64,000 nucleotides of DNA, from the NCBI GenBank assembly GCA_964498075.1, contig CAZCGA010000003.1, positions 1 through 64,000 on the forward strand. The letters run 5' to 3'. Origin of the DNA: CAZCGA01 sp964498075. Its GTDB lineage: Bacteria > Desulfobacterota > Binatia > HRBIN30. The position numbers were made by a program, and so were the translations under genes. The notes below the pieces were generated by a model. The model did no database searches and had not been told where the DNA came from. It saw only the letters and a list, made by a program, of their open reading frames with translations. Positions 52,638 through 60,943 of this stretch are shown piece by piece (within the stretch, counting starts at the first letter, position 1; each line of letters opens with the position of its first letter).

Positions 52638-53535
52638 GGCTTCCAGTACAACAGCACCGCCGCGGTGGCGATCCACAGCAACACGTCAACCAGGAGCGGC
52701 TGATCACGCAGCAGCAGCTGGGTTGGGTTGCCGCCTTCCTCGCGCTGGTGGACCAGGTACAGATAGCGGAAGATGCCGAACAGCACGAACGGGATCGTGA
52801 GGTAGAGCTTCTCAGTTCCCAGCTTCTCGCGCACCTCGGGTGATACCGTGTAGATCGCGTACGCCACGACGGTTGAGGCGGTGACGACGGCGATCATCTG
52901 GTCGAGGAAGTATGGGCTGTACTCCTTGAGGCTGGTGCGATGGTCGGTCGCCCGCGCCTCAAGCAGAATCAGCTCGTGGCGCCGCTTCGAAAAACCCAGG
53001 AAGAGCGCCAGCATAAAAGTGCAAATGATCAACCATGGCGAAACCGGAACGGCGATTACGACGCCACCGGCGACGGCACGAATGACGAACCCGGCAGCGA
53101 TGGCCATGACGTCGAGAATCACGATTTCCTTGAGCCAGAACGTGTAGCCGATCTGTAAGGCGAAATAGAGGCACATGAGGATCGCAAAGCCCAGGTTGAG
53201 CGCCACGGCACCGGCAACGCCGGCGGTGGTAAGTCCGATCGCCAGAACCGTCGCCGTGCTGCGGCGGACGCGTCCGGACGGCAACGGGCGCAGCGCTCGC
53301 AATCGCGCAGGTCGTTCATCACGTAGGCGCCGCTGGCGATCGCGCAGAACGCCAGGAAGCCGAGGCAGACCGTGATGACGTCGCCGATGTTGAACAGGTG
53401 CTTGGCGAAGATCAGCGCGGCGAACAGGACGGTATTCTTGCTCCACTGTGTCGGCCGGAGCAGCTGCACGAGATCGCGCACCGACGAGGTGTGGGCGCGT
53501 GGCAGCGCGGCGACGCGGGCTTCAGCAGGATTCAT
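52634..53535 (-). pseudogene. UbiA-family (decaprenyl-phosphate phosphoribosyltransferase-like) prenyltransferase, disrupted
   Basis: Membrane prenyltransferase-type gene in two frames. Frame 1 (from ATG 53535) gives LVQLLRPTQWSKNTVLFAAL and YVMNDLRDCER, the first Asp motif (NDxxD). Near 53290 the homology jumps to another frame (LRPLPSGRV, then TVLAIGLTTAGVAGAV and a run of membrane helices to 52634). The segment between, where the family has DRxHPxKxxRP, is missing: about 25 bases appear deleted. DPPR synthase-like proteins use this part for substrate binding, so the product would be defective unless the deletion is an assembly error. Last codon overlaps the cupin start. Confidence 0.8.
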
Positions 53536-53568
53536 CGCGACAATCCCGTCAGCCAACGCGGTGTCGGC

Positions 53569-54405
53569 TCAGGCCGTGATCGTCGCCGCCGCAGCGGAAA
53601 TGGTGATCTCACCTCGCTCCTTTGTCCTCGCTTGCACGATAAGCTCTGTCGGGCTGATTTTCCACATCTCGGTGACGATTGTCTCGCCGGGGAATACGAC
53701 CCCCGTGAAGCGCATCTCGAGGGCCTTCAAGCGCGCCGGGTCGTTGCCGCAAAAGCTCTGCAGCACGGCTCGGCCGACATGTCCGAAGGTGCACAGTCCG
53801 TGCAGGATCGGACGATCGTAGCCCGCCATCTTGGCGAAGTCGGGATCGGCGTGGAGCGGGTTCATGTCGCCGGAGAGCCGATAGAGCAGCGCCTGCTGGG
53901 GTAGTGTGGCCATCTCGACCACCGCCTCGGGCCTTCGTTCCGGCGGAACGTTCTTCGGTCCGCTCGGTCCGCGGTCGCCGCCGAATCCGCCTTCCCCACG
54001 GGCGAACGCGCCGAACGTGTTCTTGAAGAGTTGCCTGCCGCTCGCGTCGACCGTTTCGGCGTCGACCACGACCAGCGCGCCCTTCCCTTTGTCGTAGATG
54101 GCTCGGATCGTGGGTGTGGTCGTGAGCGTGCCGCTGGGAGGAATCGGGCCATGCAGCTCGATCCGTTGTTCGCCGTGCAAGACCATCATCGGGTTGACCG
54201 ACATCGCCGAGCCCATGGCGAACAACGCGGGGAACGCCGGGATGACGCCAAAGGTGGGCAGCACCTTGAGATCGCGCTCGTAGGTGAACTGCAGCTCATT
54301 CGTACCGGCGCCGATACCCAGCGCGTAGAGCATGACGTCGCGCTCGGTGTAGGTAAACGTACTCGATGGAAGCCGCTTGCCGACGGCGCTCAGATCTACG
54401 GGCAT
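53569..54405 (-). CDS. MaoC-like (R)-enoyl-CoA hydratase 2
   Basis: Double hot-dog protein of 278 residues of the hydratase-2 type (peroxisomal MFE-2 C-domain-like), adding water to trans-2-enoyl-CoA to give (3R)-hydroxyacyl-CoA. The hydratase-2 motif YRLSGDMNPLHADPDFAKMAGYD (Asp and His catalytic) and GLCTFGHVGRAVL are present in the second fold; the first fold carries the substrate-binding half. GAGGAGGG lies before ATG 54405. No operon partner: it lies 33 bases upstream of the disrupted prenyltransferase, on the same strand. Confidence 0.9.
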   Translation of the reverse strand: MPVDLSAVGKRLPSSTFTYTERDVMLYALGIGAGTNELQFTYERDLKVLPTFGVIPAFPALFAMGSAMSVNPMMVLHGEQRIELHGPIPPSGTLTTTPTIRAIYDKGKGALVVVDAETVDASGRQLFKNTFGAFARGEGGFGGDRGPSGPKNVPPERRPEAVVEMATLPQQALLYRLSGDMNPLHADPDFAKMAGYDRPILHGLCTFGHVGRAVLQSFCGNDPARLKALEMRFTGVVFPGETIVTEMWKISPTELIVQARTKERGEITISAAAATITA

Positions 54406-54567
54406 ATCCGTATCCCTCCTCGCTCTACCAGCTCTTCAGCATGAGGCGGCAAACGAATCAAGCGGAAGATGACCGCGGCAGGCTTGCGGCGCGGCGTTCG
54501 CCCCGGGCACCTTGCGCCCGGCGGATGTGCGGGGCATGATGCGGGGGCCCGACGGATGGGTGTGGCG

Positions 54568-55677
54568 ATGACCAAGCCGAGAATTCTTTCCATGGGTTGC
54601 GGTGGCATCGGCGGCATTCTGGCCGCCAAGCTCATCGAGTGCGATCACGACTTGCTGGCCGTGACGCACAATCCGGCCATCGCAAACGCCATCAATGCGC
54701 GCGGCTTCATTCTCCGCGACGAGCATGGTCAGCAAACCGTGGCGGGCCACACCACGCCGACGATTCCCGCTACAGCTGGGCAGTTTGACTTCATCTTCCT
54801 CGTCACGCAACCGCCGCAGGTCGAAGAGGCGGCGCGGGCGGCCTTACCATACCTTGCCCCGGACGGCGCCATGGTCTGCTTTCAGAACGGGCTGTGCGAG
54901 CAGCGCATTGCCGCGATCGCCGGCGCACACCGCACCATCGGCGCCATCGTGGCCTGGGGTGGATCGATGCTAGAACCCGGCGTGTACGAGCGCACCTCCG
55001 AGGGCGGCTTCGTGATCGGCCGTCTGGAGGGCGCGCAGGACCCGCGACTCGATGTCTTGCGCACCGTCTTGGAACCGGCCGGGTCGGTTGACGTGACTGC
55101 AAACCTTCGGGGTGCACGGTGGAGCAAGTTGGCCATCAACTGTGCCATCAGCGCGCTCGGCACCATCGGGGGAGACCGACTCGGCGCCTTGATCCGATAT
55201 CGTTTCGTGCGCCGGCTCGCACTGGAAGTCATGACGGAAGCGGTCGCGGTCGCTCGTGCCCGCGGCGTGAGGCTGGAGAAGATTGCCGGAACCGTGGATC
55301 CCGACTGGGTGGCGTTGACGGAGAGCGAGCGGGCGGTCTCGGGCTCGGCGACGCTGCTGGCCAAGCACGCGTTGCTGCTCGCCGTGGGGGCAAAGTTCCG
55401 ACGTCTCCGGTCCTCTATGCTCATTGCGATCGAACGGGGTCGTGAACCCGCCGTGGACTTCCTCAACGGTGAAGTCGTCTGGCGCGGGCAACGGCTCAGC
55501 ATCCCCACACCGCTCAATGCACGCATCGTGGAGACGATCCACAAGATTGCGGCGGGCAGGCTCCGCTCGGGCGTACCCTTGCTGCGGCACCTCTACGCGG
55601 AGACGCGCGATCCAGTCGGTCCGCCCGCGCAGCCTCCCGCTGACGGCCCCCGCCTTGCGGCCGGCGCCCCGCCCTGA
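54568..55677 (+). CDS. Ketopantoate reductase (PanE/ApbA)-like protein
   Basis: 6-phosphogluconate dehydrogenase-like fold reductase of 369 residues. N-terminal GCGGIGGILAAKL (GxGxxG), then DFIFLVTQPPQVEEAA, QNGLCEQRIAAI, and the central ARWSKLAINCAISALGTIGG segment with the catalytic Lys and Asn of the PanE family. The C-terminal ends QPPADGPRLAAGAPP, a disordered extension. Whether the substrate is ketopantoate or another 2-keto acid is open, because the family has many paralogues. Start ATG 54568; ATG 54556 is close upstream. Confidence 0.85.
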   Translation: MTKPRILSMGCGGIGGILAAKLIECDHDLLAVTHNPAIANAINARGFILRDEHGQQTVAGHTTPTIPATAGQFDFIFLVTQPPQVEEAARAALPYLAPDGAMVCFQNGLCEQRIAAIAGAHRTIGAIVAWGGSMLEPGVYERTSEGGFVIGRLEGAQDPRLDVLRTVLEPAGSVDVTANLRGARWSKLAINCAISALGTIGGDRLGALIRYRFVRRLALEVMTEAVAVARARGVRLEKIAGTVDPDWVALTESERAVSGSATLLAKHALLLAVGAKFRRLRSSMLIAIERGREPAVDFLNGEVVWRGQRLSIPTPLNARIVETIHKIAAGRLRSGVPLLRHLYAETRDPVGPPAQPPADGPRLAAGAPP

Positions 55678-55962
55678 CGTTCGCTCGAAACCGACGGTCG
55701 TTGTGACGAGACTGTGCAGCGGTGACGTCGTGGCGACGCCTGGCGCGGGGCTCTGAGCCCTGCGAGGCCTGCAACGCCGTACGGGCGCGCTTGGTCCGTC
55801 TTTCGCACGAACGCGCCGGATTCACCGAATCAGCATTGAATGCGCCCATCATCCTTGACGTCTGTTTGCACAGTCTAAGAGAGTTCCGAACGTGAGCGCC
55901 GCACGCTTCCCCCTGTGAATCGCCGGGGATCATCCGAAGAACCGAGAAACGGGAGGCACCTG

Positions 55963-56379
55963 ATGAAGGACACCGTGTTGATTGTCGATGACGATGTGAA
56001 TGCGCGCATCATTGCAGAGACCCTCCTGCAGACGCGCGGCTTGCGCGTACGGTCGGCGCTCGACGGGCTCGACGCGTGCGAAATCATCAGCCGTGAAGGT
56101 GCGGCTGTGGTGGTCTTGGACCTGGAACTATCGGGGATGAACGGCTGGGAAGTCATCCGCCGGCTGCGCGGTCGGTTCGAAGCCATGAGGCCGCGAACGT
56201 CCCCTCGCATCGTGGTCACGAGCAACCGCACGGAACCGGAGATTCAGCGCTTCGCTCTCCGCTTGGGAGCGGACGCGTTCCTGCGCAAACCGGTCGTGCC
56301 GGTGCAACTCATTACGACCGTGGAGCAGCTGATGGCAGCAGGAGCGCCGCCGTTTGCTCGGGAGGCGAGCGCACCATGA
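55963..56379 (+). CDS. Single-domain response regulator
   Basis: Receiver-only protein of 138 residues. Acidic pocket in TVLIVDDDVNARI, phospho-Asp in VVVLDLELSGMNG, Thr/Ser in RIVVTSNRTEP (Ser-like), Lys in FLRKPVVPV. The ATG has GGGAGG 6 bases upstream. There is no output domain. It lies upstream of a Crp/Fnr regulator gene in the same direction (189 bases apart). No adjacent kinase, so its partner is unknown. Confidence 0.88.
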   Translation: MKDTVLIVDDDVNARIIAETLLQTRGLRVRSALDGLDACEIISREGAAVVVLDLELSGMNGWEVIRRLRGRFEAMRPRTSPRIVVTSNRTEPEIQRFALRLGADAFLRKPVVPVQLITTVEQLMAAGAPPFAREASAP

Positions 56380-56521
56380 GCACCCGCCCCACCGACCCGG
56401 CGTCGCCGCCCGTCGCATCCACTCCACGCTGCAGAAAAACATAAGAACGGCCTGTCACAAAGGACGCAGCGCGAGCGCGCCGCGTCGACGCGGCTCCTCA
56501 TCTTGACTCGCCGTGCGATCC

Positions 56522-56535
56522 GTGAAACCCATCAC
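56522..56535. promoter_or_regulatory. CRP/FNR-type operator candidate upstream of the Crp-like gene
   Basis: GTGAAACCCATCAC has the GTGA-N6-TCAC layout of Crp-family sites. It ends 33 bases before the TTG start of the Crp/Fnr gene, consistent with autoregulation. Confidence 0.45.
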
Positions 56536-56568
56536 CTAGAAGCGGCCCCGAGCCGTCGGAGCTGAGTC

Positions 56569-57330
56569 TTGGTGTTGACGATCCCCAAAGAGCAGTTGCG
56601 CATGTTGCTGACCGATGTCGGCCGCCGCATGGGTTTGACCTCGACGGCCGTGGACCAGCTGGTGCGCAGCGCGCAGCTGGCCCGATGGAGCAAAGGACAG
56701 ACGATCTTCGGTCCGGAAGACCGAGCCGACTTCGTGAACTTTCTTGTGGCTGGTGTGGTGAAGGTCAGCTGCCCGTCGGGCGCCGGGACAGTGTGCGTGC
56801 AGTTGATTCGCCCCGGACAGTTCTTCGGTTTGAACTGGTACGTCGACAAGGGGCAGCCGCGGCTCTTCTCCGCGACCGCATTCACCGACGCCACCGTCGC
56901 GATCATCACCACCGAGATGATGGCGGAGCTGATCAAGTCTTCGCCACCTCCCGGCGTGCTCCAGATCGTTTCGTTCAGCTGGCGCGTCTTGAGCCGTCTG
57001 CTGTACGAGAAGTGTTGCCTTTTGGGCCTACGTCTGGAGGACCGCTTGATTCACGAGCTTGGGGTCTTGGCACGCGACTTTGGGCGAGATGCTGCCCCAG
57101 GACGGCTGATCGACCTGCCCCTGACCCATGCGGATCTTGCGGAGTTCGCGATCGCGTCGCGGGCGAACGTCGCCCGCGTCATGAAGCGCTTCGAGCGCGA
57201 GGGCCTGCTGAGCAAGGACGGGCGGAAGATCATCCTCACCGCACGCTTCTACGATCAGCGCTACAACGTCCGCGTCAAGGAGGTCCTCCGTGGCGACCTC
57301 CTGCGCGTGCCGCAGCGCAGCATCGCGTAG
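56569..57330 (+). CDS. Crp/Fnr-family transcriptional regulator
   Basis: Regulator of 253 residues. A cyclic-nucleotide-binding-like beta-roll (about 28-130: DFVNFLVAGVVKVSCPSGAG, VQLIRPGQFFGLNWYVDK) is joined by the dimer helix to a winged helix-turn-helix (LPLTHADLAEFAIASRANVARVMKRF). The recognition helix SRANVARV keeps the two Arg of Crp but has Ala in place of the usual Glu. The cAMP-pocket Arg-Ser signature is not evident, so the ligand is unknown. The start is TTG 56569 with GGAG 8 bases upstream, or GTG 56572. Operator-like sites flank it on both sides. Confidence 0.88.
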   Translation: MVLTIPKEQLRMLLTDVGRRMGLTSTAVDQLVRSAQLARWSKGQTIFGPEDRADFVNFLVAGVVKVSCPSGAGTVCVQLIRPGQFFGLNWYVDKGQPRLFSATAFTDATVAIITTEMMAELIKSSPPPGVLQIVSFSWRVLSRLLYEKCCLLGLRLEDRLIHELGVLARDFGRDAAPGRLIDLPLTHADLAEFAIASRANVARVMKRFEREGLLSKDGRKIILTARFYDQRYNVRVKEVLRGDLLRVPQRSIA

Positions 57331-57372
57331 ACGCGTGGGCAGTACTGCGCAACACAGCAAATCCCACCTGCA

Positions 57373-57390
57373 GTGTGCCGAACGGCACAC
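57373..57390. promoter_or_regulatory. Perfect palindrome GTGTGCCG-AA-CGGCACAC after the Crp-like gene
   Basis: An 18-base perfect inverted repeat that contains TGTG-N8-CACA, the Crp half-site spacing. It lies 43 bases after the regulator's stop and 46 bases before the start of the next gene, so it could be an operator for that gene or a hairpin at the regulator's transcript end. Confidence 0.4.
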
Positions 57391-57435
57391 CCGCATCTGT
57401 CATCAGGTGCTCCGGCTTCGTACACTCGCGGCACG

Positions 57436-57825
57436 ATGCGCAAAGACACGGAACGAATCGACGCAGAGGTCGACGAGTACCTGTGGCCGCTGACTGGAAC
57501 GGTCACCCAGGTCGACTGGTCGTCTCTGGCGGAGGAGCTGCACATCCGAGAGCGGCTGGCAGAGATCATGACTCACGTCAACGACATGCATCTCCAACCT
57601 CGAATCAGACAGTTGGGCGTGCGGTCGTCTACGGAGCGGGTCCGAGCAGCCACCGAGGCGATCCTCGCGGGACCTCCCAGCGGCCCACCGTGGGCGCAAC
57701 GGTTGCGGGAGCCGGTACCGCGGGCCCTGCGTGAGGAGTGGGACGAGCTGGCGCGGCGCTTGTTTGCGCTGAATCGAGCCCGGAGTCGGCCGTCGGAAGC
57801 CAAAGACTGGCAACGCTTGGAGTAA
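57436..57825 (+). CDS. Hypothetical protein
   Basis: Predicted protein of 129 residues with no recognised domain. It begins MRKDTERIDAEVDEYLWPLT and is mainly helical and charged, with an Arg-rich second half (TEAILAGPPSGPPWAQRLRE). No signal peptide or membrane helix. The ATG at 57436 lacks a clear ribosome site. The overlapping antisense frame at 57403-58605 has no recognisable content and is treated as noise, which supports this strand only modestly. It might be controlled by the Crp/Fnr regulator through the site at 57373-57390. Confidence 0.5.
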   Translation: MRKDTERIDAEVDEYLWPLTGTVTQVDWSSLAEELHIRERLAEIMTHVNDMHLQPRIRQLGVRSSTERVRAATEAILAGPPSGPPWAQRLREPVPRALREEWDELARRLFALNRARSRPSEAKDWQRLE

Positions 57826-57951
57826 CTGGATCGATTGCCCTGATTCGCCCCGCTCGGATCGCTGCCGCTGCAGCGGCACCTTTCGCAGATTCCGACAACT
57901 GGATTCCCGGATATTCCTTCTATACAGTGCTGCCCTCATGGCGGTGCCGCG

Positions 57952-58653
57952 GTGGAATGGCTCCACATAACGCTGAAGATCTATGCGAAGGTGTTTACCC
58001 GAGCGGGAACGCTCGCGGCGAAGAACTGGCTGGTGCTCGGCAGCGTGTTTGTCTACTCGGCAATCATGTCGGTCACAGCCGGCGTAGCGGTGTTTCTCGG
58101 CATCATTGGCGGGTTTGTGTTGAGTCTGCTGTGGGCCGCATGCGTCGGCTCGTTTCTCTATTTGGTGGAGATGATCGTCCGCACATCGAAGGTAACCCTC
58201 GACGATTTCCGTCGCAGCTTCGGCATGTATCTGTGGGATGTCGTGGGGATCACCTTTCTGTTTTGGGTGTTCTTCACCGTCGCAACGCCGGCACTCTTGC
58301 AGATCCCGCGGGGCTACCTGATCCTGCTGTTCGCGCGCATCGTGATCTTCGTCGTGTTCAACGCCGTACCGGAGTTGATCTACATGGGTCACCACTCCTC
58401 GCTTGCGCTCCTCTCGGAGAGCTACGCGTTCGTCGCCACGAACTGGATTGAGTGGTTTCCGGCCAACGTTGTTGCGGCGGGCCTGCTGTATGCGGTTGCG
58501 TCGATACCAGTCGGCGGCTTCGGCGTGTACCTCCAAACCGGGCTGCTGGGATTGCTGGTTTACTTCACGATGGTGATGCGCGGCCTGCTGTTCATCGAGC
58601 TCCACGGTTCCACACAGCGCAGCCGCGCCTTCAAGTACCGTATGGAAGGGTAG
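57952..58653 (+). CDS. Predicted multi-pass membrane protein
   Basis: Protein of 233 residues from GTG 57952 (MEWLHITLKIYAKVFTRAGT). At least five or six hydrophobic stretches are visible (LVLGSVFVYSAIMSVTAGVA, FLGIIGGFVLSLLWAACVGS, WDVVGITFLFWVFF, YLILLFARIVIFVVF, NVVAAGLLYAVAS, TGLLGLLVYFTMVMRGLLF). No known family recognised. The C-terminus is cytoplasmic-type (STQRSRAFKYRMEG). No ribosome site near GTG stands out. A strong hairpin follows at 58677-58704. Confidence 0.65.
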   Translation: MEWLHITLKIYAKVFTRAGTLAAKNWLVLGSVFVYSAIMSVTAGVAVFLGIIGGFVLSLLWAACVGSFLYLVEMIVRTSKVTLDDFRRSFGMYLWDVVGITFLFWVFFTVATPALLQIPRGYLILLFARIVIFVVFNAVPELIYMGHHSSLALLSESYAFVATNWIEWFPANVVAAGLLYAVASIPVGGFGVYLQTGLLGLLVYFTMVMRGLLFIELHGSTQRSRAFKYRMEG

Positions 58654-58676
58654 CGGACGGTCTCATCCCCCTTGCG

Positions 58677-58704
58677 GGGGGAAGGGCCTGATTGCCCTTC
58701 CCCC
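58677..58704 (+). terminator. Candidate terminator hairpin after the membrane protein
   Basis: GGGGGAAGGGC and GCCCTTCCCCC form an 11-bp stem with a 6-base loop, 24 bases after the membrane-protein stop. There is no clear U-run (CUCUUGCGUUU), so it is a weak rho-independent terminator, or a 3'-end stabiliser. The same hairpin also works for the convergent small gene ending at 58727. Confidence 0.5.
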
Positions 58705-58726
58705 TCTTGCGTTTCGGGAGCGCCCG

Positions 58727-58936
58727 TCAGGCGGCGCGCCGCCGCAATTCCTTCCCACCTTCGATGACGCGCAGCTGTGGCGTTTCGGGTAGGGTCGCGC
58801 CGCCGCTCAGCGCGTGACGTACGGCCAGGACCACGGGGGTCAACGCGACCACCAACATGGTGAGAAAGGCAGTACCGCTGGCGACGCTGAACTCCACGCT
58901 CGCGGGCACAGGCGCTGCATAGATGAACCATTCCAT
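58727..58936 (-). CDS. Small single-helix membrane protein
   Basis: Protein of 69 residues, MEWFIYAAPVPASVEFSVAS start, one transmembrane helix (TAFLTMLVVALTPVVLAV), then a polar tail (RHALSGGATLPETPQLRVIE, GGKELRRRAA). No family recognised. The ATG has GGAGGTG 6 bases upstream, a good ribosome site. Length and topology are like small membrane regulators, but no function is claimed. Convergent with the larger membrane protein gene. Confidence 0.5.
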   Translation of the reverse strand: MEWFIYAAPVPASVEFSVASGTAFLTMLVVALTPVVLAVRHALSGGATLPETPQLRVIEGGKELRRRAA

Positions 58937-59057
58937 TCGACACCTCCGTTTCTCACGCACTTCCCCGCTCGCGCACGGGTATCGCGCGTGTGGGAAGTGC
59001 TCTAGGGCGCCCGTCCTCCCCGAGGGGGGGACACCAGCGGGTACACCCGCATAGTCC

Positions 59058-59333
59058 TCAGTGGGTCACGGCAACGCTGGTGCCGTTACCGTTACGGCCC
59101 GCCTCGACCATCAAGCCGACGTTGCCAGCGCCGTCGGGTCCGAGGAACCACTCCATCGGCCGGCCGGTATACCGGGCAATTCGGAAGAGCACCTCGGTCG
59201 AGGGAACCCTTCCGTTCAGGTAGTTGTAGAGAGCCGACAGGCTGACGCCGATCTCGTAGGCGAATGCCTTGGGCTCGTCGGCCACCACCTCCCGCAGCCG
59301 CTGCGCCACCAACTGTGCATCGATCCGACCCAT
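59058..59333 (-). CDS. XRE-type helix-turn-helix regulator
   Basis: Small HTH protein of 91 residues. AQRLREVVADEPKAFAYEIG, then VSLSALYNYLNGRVPSTEVLFRIARYTGRPMEWFL match the Cro/CI-type HTH with the second helix SLSALYNYLNG as recognition segment. The tail is Gly-rich and ends AVTH. ATG 59333 has GAGGAGGG at 9 bases. Upstream the same strand carries a terminator-like hairpin (59424-59460) and a small open frame (59487-59648), an attenuator-like leader. Its regulatory target is unknown. Confidence 0.82.
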   Translation of the reverse strand: MGRIDAQLVAQRLREVVADEPKAFAYEIGVSLSALYNYLNGRVPSTEVLFRIARYTGRPMEWFLGPDGAGNVGLMVEAGRNGNGTSVAVTH

Positions 59334-59423
59334 CGCTGTTTCCCTCCTCTCCGGATCGTTTCACGGACCGTGGACTCAATCTCGGTCCGCCCGCCTCCGC
59401 CCCATGCGGAGGCTTCAAGTGAT

Positions 59424-59460
59424 AAAAAAAAGGCCACCGAACTTTCGTCCGGTGGCCTTT
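59424..59460 (-). terminator. Strong rho-independent terminator in the XRE leader
   Basis: On the minus strand the RNA would fold GGCCACCG..CGGUGGCC with 8 bp or more followed directly by eight U, an excellent terminator. It sits 91-127 bases upstream of the XRE gene and 27 bases after the stop of a 53-codon frame. Its 5' arm can instead pair with an upstream segment (59508-59520), so it may be conditional. Confidence 0.75.
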
Positions 59461-59486
59461 GTATCCTCAAGGGGTTTATCGTTCGC

Positions 59487-59648
59487 TTACGGATTTCCCT
59501 CCCTTGGAAGGCCACCGGACACCCAACGCGGGTTAATCTTGGCGGTGAAGAGCGTACCCAGCACCACCATGACACCAACGTGCGATGCCACGGACACGCG
59601 GCATTTGCGCGCCTGGGAATCGCGTCGCGAGTGCTGTCCGTGTGTCAT
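59487..59648 (-). CDS. Small open frame upstream of the XRE gene (leader peptide candidate)
   Basis: ATG 59648 to TAA 59487, 53 residues (MTHGQHSRRDSQARKCRVSV, ending VMVVLGTLFTAKINPRWVSG, GLPREGNP). A shorter start at ATG 59570 would give a hydrophobic 27-residue peptide. No homologue recognised. The sequence coding VSGGLP is complementary over 13 bases to the terminator's 5' arm. Coding status is uncertain; there is no clear ribosome site. The rest of the 479-base stretch 59334-59812 (also holding the ddl promoter) shows nothing else. Confidence 0.35.
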   Translation of the reverse strand: MTHGQHSRRDSQARKCRVSVASHVGVMVVLGTLFTAKINPRWVSGGLPREGNP

Positions 59649-59812
59649 GTGATGCAGGGTCCTCATCGTTTCGTTATCCTGTTCGGCCTCGTTGGGTGTG
59701 ATTTAGCCACAGCTTCGCTCCGGATGCAAGCACTGCGTTTTCACGGATGTGGAGTGAGGCGCTCATCCAAGTGTGGTATGCCTGTCGGCAGGCCGCGGAG
59801 CTGGCGAAAGAC

Positions 59813-60940
59813 ATGGAGAAAATCCACGTTGGGGTGATCTTCGGGGGTCGTTCGGGCGAGCATGAAATTTCGCTGCGTTCGGCACGCTGCGTCGTCGACG
59901 CAATCGACCGTGACAAGTATCGAGTGAGCTTGATCGGTATCGATCGCAGCGGTCGCTGGCATCTGCTCGATGAAGCGTCGTTCCGACGACTGACCGACGC
60001 GGCCGTCCCCGTGCTCAATGGCACTGGCACAGAGGTCATGCTGGCGCCCATTCCGGCTTCGGGGGAACTGATCCATCCGCAGCGGCCCTGCGCTCCGGTT
60101 GAACGCCTCGATGTAATATTCCCGGTTCTCCACGGTCCGTACGGAGAGGACGGCACGGTCCAGGGACTGCTCGAGTTGGCCGATGTCGCGTATGTCGGGG
60201 CAGGCGTCCTGGGCTCCGCCGTCGGGATGGACAAGGACGTGCAGAAGCGGCTGCTGCAAGCCGCGGGAGTGGCGGTGGTACCGTTTCTCACGGTCACCCG
60301 GGCGCAGTGGAATACCGACCGCGAGAGCGTGTCGGCTGGTGCTGCGCGGCTCGCTGTCCCGTTGTTTGTGAAGCCGGCAAACCTCGGATCCTCTGTCGGC
60401 GTCACAAAGGTGAAGAGCCTCGACACTTTGCGGGCGGCGGTGCAGACCGCATTCGACTACGACAACAAAATTCTCATCGAGAAGGGCATTGACGGTCGGG
60501 AGATCGAATGTGCGGTCCTCGGGAACGACGCACCGCAAGCGTCGGTTCCCGGCGAGATTTGTCCGCAGGGCGAGTTCTACTCGTACGAGGCGAAGTACGT
60601 CGATGAGAGTGGCGCCATTCTCCGCATCCCGGCACCGCTGACCGAAGCCGAAACCGTCGCGGTGCAGGAGCTCGCGGTACGCGTCTTCCAGACCCTGGAC
60701 TGCGCTGGCATGGCGCGAGTCGACTTTTTTCTCGCGCACGCCACCGGCCGCCTCTACGTGAACGAGCTGAACACCATCCCCGGCTTCACCACCATCAGCA
60801 TGTACCCAAGACTTTGGGAGGCCTCCGGGCTTCCATGTCGCGCGTTGATCGATCGGCTGATCGCTCTGGCGATCGAGCGCTACGCGCAGCGGAGCGCGCT
60901 GAAGAGGTCGTACACAGCGTACGCAGGGGCGAAGTCCTAG
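59813..60940 (+). CDS. ddl: D-alanine--D-alanine ligase
   Basis: ATP-grasp ligase of 375 residues joining two D-Ala for peptidoglycan. Family motifs: KIHVGVIFGGRSGEHEISLR start; VIFPVLHGPYGEDGTVQGLL (HGxxGEDG); FVKPANLGSSVGVTKV (ATP grasp); ILIEKGIDGREIECAVLGN; YVDESGAILRIPAPL; AGMARVDFFLA; VNELNTIPGFTTISMYPRLW, all in order. Tyr/Phe in the ω-loop decides D-Ala or D-Lac preference; not resolved. The ATG at 59813 is the start; a longer frame from 59747 is less likely. Convergent with aroQ (3 bases apart). Confidence 0.97.
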   Translation: MEKIHVGVIFGGRSGEHEISLRSARCVVDAIDRDKYRVSLIGIDRSGRWHLLDEASFRRLTDAAVPVLNGTGTEVMLAPIPASGELIHPQRPCAPVERLDVIFPVLHGPYGEDGTVQGLLELADVAYVGAGVLGSAVGMDKDVQKRLLQAAGVAVVPFLTVTRAQWNTDRESVSAGAARLAVPLFVKPANLGSSVGVTKVKSLDTLRAAVQTAFDYDNKILIEKGIDGREIECAVLGNDAPQASVPGEICPQGEFYSYEAKYVDESGAILRIPAPLTEAETVAVQELAVRVFQTLDCAGMARVDFFLAHATGRLYVNELNTIPGFTTISMYPRLWEASGLPCRALIDRLIALAIERYAQRSALKRSYTAYAGAKS

Positions 60941-60943
60941 GGG

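Noticed and set aside
57403..58605. Minus-strand frame of 400 residues
   Set aside because: It has no recognisable motif and covers the membrane-protein gene, which has coherent membrane segments.
59424..59520. Known riboswitch class
   Set aside because: None of the classes I compared (c-di-GMP, SAM, cobalamin, fluoride, preQ1, ZTP, guanidine) fits the conserved bases.
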